Shown here one piece after another: positions 1-5,929 of a DNA stretch of 7,650 nucleotides; position 1 is the first letter of the stretch; each line of letters opens with the position of its first letter. The stretch comes from Chitinophagaceae bacterium (GTDB lineage Bacteria; Bacteroidota; Bacteroidia; Chitinophagales; Chitinophagaceae): positions 1 through 7,650 of the forward strand of contig JADGPY010000200.1 in the NCBI GenBank assembly GCA_017882205.1, in the 5' to 3' direction. A model generated the notes under the pieces. It was given only the letters and a program-made list of their open reading frames with translations, searched no databases and was not told the DNA's origin. Made by a program: the position numbers and the translations under genes.

Positions 1-48
1 ATTACCCGTATTTTTAATAATGCTGGCGTCGACGACTTTGGTCTTTAA
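1..48 (+). CDS. 3' end of an unidentified upstream gene (partial)
   Basis: Frame 1 is open from the window edge to a TAA at 46-48 and encodes ITRIFNNAGVDDFGL. The stop is 2 nt before the ATG of the dehydrogenase gene, as expected for adjacent genes of one operon. Eleven of its 15 codons have the purine-N-pyrimidine pattern that favours a true coding frame. Frame 2 is also open (2-79) and would give a hydrophobic tail followed by a charged end, overlapping the next gene by 29 nt, so it cannot be fully excluded; frame 3 has two stops at 15-20. Fifteen residues are too few to name a family. If the call is right, the dehydrogenase is co-transcribed with this gene, which would explain the lack of promoter space upstream of it. 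Confidence 0.45.
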   Translation: MTRIFNNAGVDDFGL

Positions 49-50
49 AG

Positions 51-2876
51 ATGATAGAAGCACTAAAAAAAATATTGCCTGAAAATCGGATAAGAGTAAG
101 ATATATAGATCTCATATCTTTTGCCTCTGATGCGGGTTTTTATCATTTGGTTCCGAAAGCTGTAGTGCAGCCTGTTAGTGAAGAAGAGATCATTTCATTA
201 TTTCGATTTTCACAGCAGCATAAAATCCCCTTGGTCTTTCGCACTGGCGGCACAAGTCTTTCAGGCCAATCAATAACAGATGGTATTTTAGTTGACCTGA
301 GCCAGCACTGGAATAAAATACAAATTGAAGCCTCAGGTGATCTTGTACGAGTACAACCTGGTATTACCGGTGCAATGGTGAATGCTTACCTAAATAAATA
401 CCAAAGAAAAATTGGCCCGGACCCAGCAAGTATAAGTTCTGCAATGATGGGAGGTATTTTATCAAACAATGCAAGTGGTATGTGTTGTGGTGTAAAGTTA
501 AATTCTTATCACACTACAAAGTATATTCGTTTTATTTTACCCGATGGAAAAACGTTTAGCACAGAAAATTCACAGGATTATAGTCGTTTTGAAAAAGAAT
601 GCAACGAATTATATAATAGTCTTAACGATATAAAAAATCAAATAGCATCAGACGAGGTATTGTATAATAAGATCCGTAAAAAATATCAAACCAAAAACAC
701 GGTTGGTTATTCATTAAATGCTTTTATTGATCGTGAACATCCCTTAGATATATTAGCGCATCTGTTAATTGGCGCAGAGGGTACACTTGCCTTTATAGCA
801 GAAGCTGTTTTACAAACAGTGCCTGATTATCCTTTTAAGTCAACAGCACTTTTATACTTCCCAGATATTTACACTGCCTGCCAGGCCATAGTTCCGCTTA
901 CTAATGCCGGAGCTGCCATGGTGGAAATAATGGACAGGGCTTCCCTACAGGCGGTGGAAAATTTGAAAGGCATGCCGGCTATTGTAAAAACATTGCCTGA
1001 AACTGCAGCGGCTTTATTGATTGAGTTCCAGGAAAACACAATCGAAGAACTGGAAGGACGAGTCGACAAGTTTTTATTATCAACACACGAACTTCCATTA
1101 TACAATGCACCTGTTTTTACCAGTGATTCTACAGAGCGGGATTTTTTGTGGAAGGTTCGTAAAGGGCTCTTTCCCGCAGTAGGTGCGGTACGTGCCAGTG
1201 GCTCTACGGTAATATTAGAAGATATTGCTTTTCCTGTTGAAAAACTGGGTGATGCCATTTTAGACTTACAGGAGCTTTTCCAAAAATATCATTATTCCAA
1301 GGCCATTATTTTCGGTCATGCAAAAGATGGCAATATTCATTTTGTTGTTACACAATCTTTCAATACACCGGAAGAGATAACGAGGTATGATCTGTTCATG
1401 CGTGAAGTGATAACATTAGTAGTAGAAAAATATAATGGTTCTTTAAAAGCAGAGCATGGAACAGGTCGTAATATGGCACCTTTTGTAGAAACGGAATGGG
1501 GTGGCGATGCATTTGCAATAATGAAAAAGATCAAGCTGGCCATTGATCCACAGTTACTGCTGAATCCGGGTGTGATCATTAATGAAGACAAAAATGTTCA
1601 TATAAAAAATCTGAAGGAACTTTCGCCGGTTGAAGAAGAAATAGATAAATGTATCGAGTGTGGTTTTTGTGAACACAAATGCCCAAGCCGGGATATTACA
1701 GCCACGCCAAGGCGTAGAATTGTAATCAGAAGGGCATTAAAAAAACTGGAACTTACAGGCGACACTTCAAATTATAAACTGTTGCTGAATCAATATCAAT
1801 ATGATGTGCTGGATACTTGTGCTGTAGATGGTTTATGTGCTACGGCCTGCCCTGTTGATATTAATACCGGGGATTTAGTTAAGCGGTTAAGAAGAGAAAA
1901 TCATTCAGTTGCTGCAAACAAAATTGCCTTATTTGTAGCAAAGCAATTTAAAGCAGTAGAGTGGGGTGCACGTGCCGCCTTAAAAATGGGTTTTGGTATA
2001 AATAGGTTGTTTGGTAAAAATGCAATGACTACTATAACAAGGGGGATAAAAAAAATTATTCCGGCTATGCCATTGTGGTCAACTCAAATTGGTTATCCCC
2101 CTGATCTTTATATCATCAAATCAAAAAAGCAATCAATAAATTTAGCAGGTGAATCCACGGTAGTTTATTTTCCAAGTTGCATATCCAGGATGCTGGGTAC
2201 TTATAAAGGCAAAGAAAAAAACATCATGGAAACCTTTATGAGCATTTGCAATAAGTCAGGTATTGAAGTTGTTGTAATGGACAATGTAAGTGGTAGTTGC
2301 TGCAGCCAGATATTTTCTTCAAAAGGATTTAAAGATGCCTATCAATATACGTCAAACAATATTGTGGATAGGTTATGGAAAAGTAGCAGAGAGGGAAGTT
2401 TGCCTGTTGTAATTGATGTAAGTTCCTGTGCGTACACCTTACATAATATCCGTCCCATGCTGGACGAAGAAAATAAGAACAAATTCGATCAGTTAAACAT
2501 CCTTGATAGTATTGATTTTTTACATGACATGGTGATGCCAACTGCAATTATAAAACAAAAGAAAAGCAACATTGTACTGCACCCGGTTTGTTCATTGGAG
2601 AAAATGAAAACCGGCAATAAATTTATCCGGCTCGCCAAACATTTTGCTGATGATGTTACGGTTCCAAAGTATGCAGGCTGTTGCGGCATGGCTGGTGACC
2701 GGGGCTTTCTGTTTCCGGAACTTACTACCGCAGCAACAAACCCTGAAGCATTGGAAATAAGTGAGAAAAAATATACCGGATATTATTCCTCCACCAAAAC
2801 CTGCGAAATAGCCATGTCAGAAGCGGTAAAGGAAAACTATGAATCGATTTTGTATTTAGTGGATGAGGGGTTGTGA
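51..2876 (+). CDS. FAD-binding and (Fe-S)-binding dehydrogenase, D-lactate / D-2-hydroxyacid dehydrogenase (Dld-II-like)
   Basis: Complete 941-residue three-module oxidoreductase. Residues about 35-270 form a PCMH-type FAD domain with the flavin-binding loop RTGGTSLSGQS (64-74) and GPDPAS (122-127). Residues about 270-515 form the FAD-oxidase C-terminal substrate domain, with FGHAKDGNIH (421-430) and EHGTGRN (468-474). Next comes a ferredoxin-like pair: C534-x2-C537-x2-C540-x3-C544-P, then C590-x2-D593-x2-C596-x3-C600-P, where Asp takes the place of the second Cys. The C-terminal third carries two CCG (heterodisulfide-reductase-type) modules, C710/C750-C751/C793 and C847/C877-C878-G/C918. Length and domain order match the FAD/Fe-S D-lactate dehydrogenase known as Dld-II in Shewanella and resemble E. 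coli YdiJ, a D-2-hydroxyglutarate enzyme. The expected reaction is oxidation of a D-2-hydroxyacid with electrons passed through the Fe-S clusters. The fold and class are clear; the exact substrate (D-lactate, 2-hydroxyglutarate, glycolate) cannot be read from sequence. There is no signal peptide, so it is cytoplasmic or peripheral. The ATG at 51 is the only good start, since in-frame stops lie at 15-20. It is probably coupled to the upstream gene. Confidence 0.93.
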   Translation: MIEALKKILPENRIRVRYIDLISFASDAGFYHLVPKAVVQPVSEEEIISLFRFSQQHKIPLVFRTGGTSLSGQSITDGILVDLSQHWNKIQIEASGDLVRVQPGITGAMVNAYLNKYQRKIGPDPASISSAMMGGILSNNASGMCCGVKLNSYHTTKYIRFILPDGKTFSTENSQDYSRFEKECNELYNSLNDIKNQIASDEVLYNKIRKKYQTKNTVGYSLNAFIDREHPLDILAHLLIGAEGTLAFIAEAVLQTVPDYPFKSTALLYFPDIYTACQAIVPLTNAGAAMVEIMDRASLQAVENLKGMPAIVKTLPETAAALLIEFQENTIEELEGRVDKFLLSTHELPLYNAPVFTSDSTERDFLWKVRKGLFPAVGAVRASGSTVILEDIAFPVEKLGDAILDLQELFQKYHYSKAIIFGHAKDGNIHFVVTQSFNTPEEITRYDLFMREVITLVVEKYNGSLKAEHGTGRNMAPFVETEWGGDAFAIMKKIKLAIDPQLLLNPGVIINEDKNVHIKNLKELSPVEEEIDKCIECGFCEHKCPSRDITATPRRRIVIRRALKKLELTGDTSNYKLLLNQYQYDVLDTCAVDGLCATACPVDINTGDLVKRLRRENHSVAANKIALFVAKQFKAVEWGARAALKMGFGINRLFGKNAMTTITRGIKKIIPAMPLWSTQIGYPPDLYIIKSKKQSINLAGESTVVYFPSCISRMLGTYKGKEKNIMETFMSICNKSGIEVVVMDNVSGSCCSQIFSSKGFKDAYQYTSNNIVDRLWKSSREGSLPVVIDVSSCAYTLHNIRPMLDEENKNKFDQLNILDSIDFLHDMVMPTAIIKQKKSNIVLHPVCSLEKMKTGNKFIRLAKHFADDVTVPKYAGCCGMAGDRGFLFPELTTAATNPEALEISEKKYTGYYSSTKTCEIAMSEAVKENYESILYLVDEGL

Positions 2877-2921
2877 GCAGACAGGCTAATAAATATTTGT
2901 CAATAAGATGATTCTTTCACA

Positions 2922-5012
2922 TTAATAATCAAGTTCCCAGGATACCAGGTGATTAACCGTTGTGGAAATCGTAATCGTTCTGATAAATCCGTTCTTTATA
3001 TTTTCAACCAAGACGGCCCCATCGCAAATAAAATTTTTAAAAGTGAATCCCAGTGGTTCATATATATAGATCGTATATGGGTCGCCCGCTACTAGTTCAC
3101 TCTGCCCGAGCAGGGAATTGTGCTCCCACCGCAGGTTCTTTACTTCCAGGCCTCCGCAGGTAATATGTCTGTTGGTTGCCATGAGTTGTGGATAGGATAA
3201 TTTTTTACGAAGGCAAAATACCTGGCAATTATATGTGGGATCAATTTTACCCGGCACAAAGGAATGGGTGTGTACGCCCAGGAATGATTTAGTCCAAAAT
3301 TCAAAGAGAAGATATTCCGCTTTATCGTCCAGTCCAAGATCTTTCATTGGGATGATTGTGTCTCTTTCATCCAGCCTCCCGAGTATTGTCCAATCCTCGA
3401 ATGGCCGGGATATTTCCTGTAAAAATAGCCCTGTGGTTGTGCTGGTACTTGCGTCAAAAGACCTGGGGCCAGAACCGCTCATTTCCAGGGCTGCCTTTTC
3501 AATTCCCAAAGACCTGGAAGGGTCTACGTCGTAGACCTGGCCTGGCGTAGTGATAAGCACAGGGATTGAACGCCTTGCGGCCTCAAGCAAGGCTGTATTC
3601 TCATAAATCTCGGGCTTATCGGTGAGCATGAATAGTGAACCCGTCAGGGAAGTAGCGGTGCAGGAACGATAGGCCTCCCTGGCGCTAAGCTCAATATGAT
3701 CTGGGTCATTTCTCCATACCACATTGTTATACGAATTATATTGGGCTAGTCCTGCATAGCTAAACCCGTCATTCCCAATTCTGCAACCATCTACCAGTCC
3801 CACCAATTCGGGTCGTATGCCCCAGCAGGCCAATAAAAAGTTTTCTTTCCCAATAGCCTTACGTACGGTAATTACGACATTACGAAATGCGTCTACCTTA
3901 TCTGTTTTCTTTTCTTTGAAATACCCATCGTTTGAATTGTATCCTTCATACCGGAGATGCCGCAAGGCATCCAGCTTATAATATTCCCATCCCATTTTTT
4001 TAAGCCCTGTATATACTGGTGTGATCAATTGATCCATCGCTGCAGGGTTGGAACCGTCCATACTGTACCCCACCCATCGTCCATAGGCAATTTTGCCATT
4101 TTTGCCGGTGACGAACAGATTCTTGTTTTTGGCTGCCATTGCAGAATCGGCAAAGGAGACATTTGTCCAGATTGCGGGATGAAGCCCTTTGGACCTGATA
4201 TATGTTGCCAATTCCTTTAGTCCACCAGGGAATTTAGCATTAGGGTGTAACCATGTATACGGCATCCCGACTGGTGTTTGCTGGTATCCGTCATCAATCT
4301 GAATGAAGTCAAGCCCGAAATCCTTTAATTTATCTGCTATCACGTCTGCAGTGTGCTTTATTTTGGCTTCGTCAATTTGATCAAAATAGGCATACCACGA
4401 GCTCCATCCCACCACTGGCTTTTTCCATATTGAATAATTCCGCGGTTGGAAATAGTGGAGGCCCCGGTGTTGCCGATAATATAAAGGGAGAAAACGGATG
4501 GTGATCTCGCCCCCTGAGGACCTTAGTATAAAATAATTTGATGAAGATGTAGAATAGCCTGGTACGATATTAACGCTTGCTGTTTGCCTGTCTACTGAAA
4601 CTAGCCAATCAGCCTGTCTGTCGTATACGGCATAATTCAGGTTGCTATGGCTCAGGCCAACAACATGCCGGACGATCTTTAATCCATCGTGCTGTTCAGC
4701 TTCACAAGGGAAGGATTCGGCACTGCCTGTTATCCCCGCAAGGAGTTCAATAGCCTGTCCGTTATCTGAGGTAATTACAAAGGTTTGGAACAGTTTACCG
4801 TCAATGCGCTCTTCTTTTTCTCCAATATGGTAAGGATTTCCATGACTCTGGATGACTGCTGCAACTATGGGCTGCTGCTGGTAAAGCAGGGTCAGTGAAT
4901 CTTTCATTCTCCTCATCGTGGCGGGTGTATTCGCTGGTTCCTTAATGTGCTGACCCGGTACTATAGTTGTTACCAGGCAACACACCCATGTATAAAAGAA
5001 AAGTTTACCCAT
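2922..5012 (-). CDS. secreted alpha-galactosidase-like glycoside hydrolase (clan GH-D, GH36-like)
   Basis: Complete 696-residue exported glycosidase. Residues 1-20 look like a signal peptide: K3, a hydrophobic stretch 4-18, and likely cleavage at VPG|QH. Residues about 30-195 are a beta-rich N-terminal domain. A TIM barrel starts at VGWSSWYAYF (201-210). It holds the clan-D catalytic set: IDDG (239-242), YYKLD with K346-x-D348 as nucleophile, and CRIGND with R411-x3-D415 as acid/base. The K-x-D and R-x3-D spacings equal K168/D170 and R227/D231 of human alpha-galactosidase A, and D240-D241 correspond to its D92-D93. A further barrel motif is WRNDPDH (433-439). Residues about 520-696 are a C-terminal beta-sandwich. 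The reaction is most likely retaining hydrolysis of an alpha-galactoside, but related clan-D enzymes use other alpha-linked sugars or perform transfer, so the substrate is not fixed. It acts in the periplasm or outside the cell. The ATG at 5010-5012 sits directly ahead of the signal peptide, with an A/T-rich leader and no Shine-Dalgarno. It lies 46 nt behind the VTT gene, so readthrough from that gene is plausible. DNA here is richer in G+C than the flanks (positions 4681-4740 are 32/60 G+C). Confidence 0.87.
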   Translation of the reverse strand: MGKLFFYTWVCCLVTTIVPGQHIKEPANTPATMRRMKDSLTLLYQQQPIVAAVIQSHGNPYHIGEKEERIDGKLFQTFVITSDNGQAIELLAGITGSAESFPCEAEQHDGLKIVRHVVGLSHSNLNYAVYDRQADWLVSVDRQTASVNIVPGYSTSSSNYFILRSSGGEITIRFLPLYYRQHRGLHYFQPRNYSIWKKPVVGWSSWYAYFDQIDEAKIKHTADVIADKLKDFGLDFIQIDDGYQQTPVGMPYTWLHPNAKFPGGLKELATYIRSKGLHPAIWTNVSFADSAMAAKNKNLFVTGKNGKIAYGRWVGYSMDGSNPAAMDQLITPVYTGLKKMGWEYYKLDALRHLRYEGYNSNDGYFKEKKTDKVDAFRNVVITVRKAIGKENFLLACWGIRPELVGLVDGCRIGNDGFSYAGLAQYNSYNNVVWRNDPDHIELSAREAYRSCTATSLTGSLFMLTDKPEIYENTALLEAARRSIPVLITTPGQVYDVDPSRSLGIEKAALEMSGSGPRSFDASTSTTTGLFLQEISRPFEDWTILGRLDERDTIIPMKDLGLDDKAEYLLFEFWTKSFLGVHTHSFVPGKIDPTYNCQVFCLRKKLSYPQLMATNRHITCGGLEVKNLRWEHNSLLGQSELVAGDPYTIYIYEPLGFTFKNFICDGAVLVENIKNGFIRTITISTTVNHLVSWELDY

Positions 5013-5037
5013 TGTCTGTTAAAGTATTTATTTATTG

Positions 5038-5063
5038 AATAAGACACGATCTATTGTCTTATT
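5038..5063. repeat. perfect 9-bp inverted repeat (stem-loop) over the VTT gene stop codon
   Basis: AATAAGACA at 5038-5046 and TGTCTTATT at 5055-5063 are exact inverted copies separated by an 8-nt loop (CGATCTAT). A G-T pair (5037/5064) can extend the stem. It covers the TAA of the VTT gene (5059-5061) and ends 25 nt before the glycosidase start. Read on the minus strand it could be a weak terminator, an attenuator or a transcript-processing hairpin between the two genes. No run of T follows it on either strand, so a classical intrinsic terminator is not supported. The palindrome is certain; its function is inferred. Confidence 0.5.
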
Positions 5064-5652
5064 TCCAGATTCGGAAATTAAGTTTTAGTTTATTATACCG
5101 TAAGAGTGTGCGCCAATCGACAAAAAGGATTGTGGCGATCAACAGCAATCCACTGATCAGACCGGCAATGGATCTCCACGAGAGTGCACTCTGTAATAGG
5201 TCGGCTGTATTTTCTGCCGCGTACGCACCCATCAACACCACCGTTGCATCGCTTATAAATTTCCCGATAAAAAAAGGAAGTATAATAAAATAAGGTTTTA
5301 TTTTACCCATCCCCGCAGCGATGAACAAAGGGGTTGTTGGAATTGGCAGTAATGAATACAGTAAAATAAATAACTGGCTTTTCCAGCCATTGCTTTTTAA
5401 TTTTTCTCCAAGGAACTGTACCTCTTCATTTTTTTCTTTTTTAAAAATGCTCGCAGAAACGGAGGTAATATATAAAGTGAGAATATACCTTCCCGCTATA
5501 GAACCGGCCACCCCGATAAGAATGACAGGCCATACAGCCAGGTGGAATTCTATTAGTAAAAAGATCATCACGGTACATGCGGGAGGCAATGGAATCGGCA
5601 CCACATCAACCCCAAGGGTGGACAGAAAAACAATCAAATACTTCCACAACAT
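5059..5652 (-). CDS. VTT-domain (DedA/SNARE-associated-like) membrane protein
   Basis: Small polytopic inner-membrane protein of 197 residues counted from the ATG at 5650-5652. Hydrophobic segments lie at about 2-17, 26-60 (probably two passes, with GSIAGRYIL at 50-58), 93-115, 121-146 and 162-180. A charged loop at about 70-91 (KKEKNEE) separates the halves. The central stretch LLPIPTTPLFIAAGM (101-115), followed by GKFISD (130-135), fits the re-entrant-loop region of VTT/DedA-type proteins, a superfamily linked to lipid scrambling and membrane homeostasis, including undecaprenyl-phosphate recycling in some members. It has a proline/threonine-rich loop where classical DedA proteins carry arginine motifs, so it is a divergent member and no substrate can be assigned. 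A GTG two codons upstream (5656-5658) would give 199 residues; I prefer the ATG because neither has a Shine-Dalgarno. It is the first gene of a possible two-gene minus-strand unit with the glycosidase and is divergent from the propeller gene. Confidence 0.78.
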   Translation of the reverse strand: MLWKYLIVFLSTLGVDVVPIPLPPACTVMIFLLIEFHLAVWPVILIGVAGSIAGRYILTLYITSVSASIFKKEKNEEVQFLGEKLKSNGWKSQLFILLYSLLPIPTTPLFIAAGMGKIKPYFIILPFFIGKFISDATVVLMGAYAAENTADLLQSALSWRSIAGLISGLLLIATILFVDWRTLLRYNKLKLNFRIWK

Positions 5653-5772
5653 ACACACTTATTTATTTAGCAGGCACTCTTGTCATGCAGTGTACAACCT
5701 GCAATATCCGAATGTTAAATAGAATAAGTTGAAAATATGTTGATCCATGGTTACAATTTTATTTATACAAAC

Positions 5773-5859
5773 ATGAAAGTGGAGATCTACTTAAAGAGGC
5801 AAAACAAAGGGAGGAGAGTTGCCCGAAAGTTGGCAGCTAATTTTAACCAAAGTTGTTAA
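5773..5859 (+). CDS. possible 28-residue basic small ORF (speculative)
   Basis: An ATG at 5773 opens a 28-codon frame ending in TAA at 5857-5859. The product starts MKVEIYLKRQNKGRRVARK and is strongly basic, with K/R clusters at 8-19. It lies 70 nt upstream of the propeller gene, and its stop falls inside the GTTAA repeat. Only 8 of 28 codons follow the purine-N-pyrimidine pattern, there is no ribosome-binding signal, and a frame of this length arises easily by chance. It could be a leader peptide, but it is more likely not a gene. Confidence 0.13.
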   Translation: MKVEIYLKRQNKGRRVARKLAANFNQSC

Positions 5860-5870
5860 TATTTGTTAAT
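5843..5870. repeat. GTTAA half-site cluster: TTAAC-N7-GTTAA plus a 10-bp-spaced direct repeat
   Basis: TTAAC at 5843-5847 and GTTAA at 5855-5859 form an inverted pair, and TTGTTAAT occurs twice in direct orientation at 5853-5860 and 5863-5870. The two direct copies are exactly one helical turn (10 bp) apart, so a bound dimer or oligomer could contact one DNA face. The cluster overlaps the candidate -33 element of the propeller gene, a position suited to an operator. The motif is A/T-rich and short, so chance is a real alternative. Confidence 0.3.
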
Positions 5871-5891
5871 CAGTATTGCTGGGTATCTGTA
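5862..5891 (+). promoter_or_regulatory. candidate Bacteroidota-type promoter for the propeller gene
   Basis: TTTG at 5862-5865 is followed after 18 nt by TATCTGTA at 5884-5891, a partial match to the Bacteroidota -7 element TAnnTTTG (four of six fixed positions). The implied start of transcription is near 5897, giving a leader of about 33 nt before the ATG at 5930. No better pair was found in the gap. It rests on consensus matching alone. Confidence 0.25.
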
Positions 5892-5929
5892 ATACACAAA
5901 AAAGTATCGTTCTTGCATCAATAAATAAG

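Larger units (their letters stand above)
5659..5929. other. divergent intergenic region
   Basis: This stretch of about 271 nt separates the start of the minus-strand VTT gene from the start of the plus-strand propeller gene, so it should hold promoters for both. Structures seen are: TGCAG-N8-CTGCA (5686-5703), with the palindrome TGTACA inside its loop, in the expected VTT leader; a 7-bp stem AGTTGCC/GGCAGCT with one G-T pair and an 8-nt loop (5817-5838); and TTAAC/GTTAA half-sites at 5843-5870. On the minus strand a weak promoter-like pair is TTG (5754-5756) and TATTTTCA (5730-5737). It has no long open frame, tRNA or recognisable riboswitch. Confidence 0.55.

Noticed and set aside
16..45. 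The NNAGV stretch near the window start resembles the NNAG motif of short-chain dehydrogenases.
   Set aside because: The frame ends about 7 residues later, whereas that motif lies well before the catalytic Tyr in the family; five matching residues at a C-terminus are not enough.
869..1591. Open frames of 84-129 codons antisense to the dehydrogenase gene (869-1258 and 1337-1591, minus strand).
   Set aside because: They lie wholly within a gene with clear conserved domains, and their products show no domain-like pattern.
3235..4833. Several plus-strand open frames opposite the glycosidase gene (for example 3235-3534 and 3957-4220).
   Set aside because: They mirror the coding frame of a well-supported glycosidase; products are low-complexity Ser/Pro/Cys-rich without recognisable domains.
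4968..4986. Possible lipoprotein signal in the glycosidase because of the two cysteines at residues 11-12.
   Set aside because: The cysteines sit inside the hydrophobic core of the signal peptide, not after it, and a VPG|Q cleavage site fits better.
5321..5722. A 133-codon plus-strand open frame covering the VTT gene and its leader.
   Set aside because: The minus-strand frame has coherent membrane segments and a VTT-type motif; the plus frame has neither.
5817..5844. Stem-loop 5817-5838 followed by AATTTT as a rho-independent terminator.
   Set aside because: The stem is only 7 bp with one G-T pair, the T-run is four bases, and no upstream gene on the plus strand needs terminating there.
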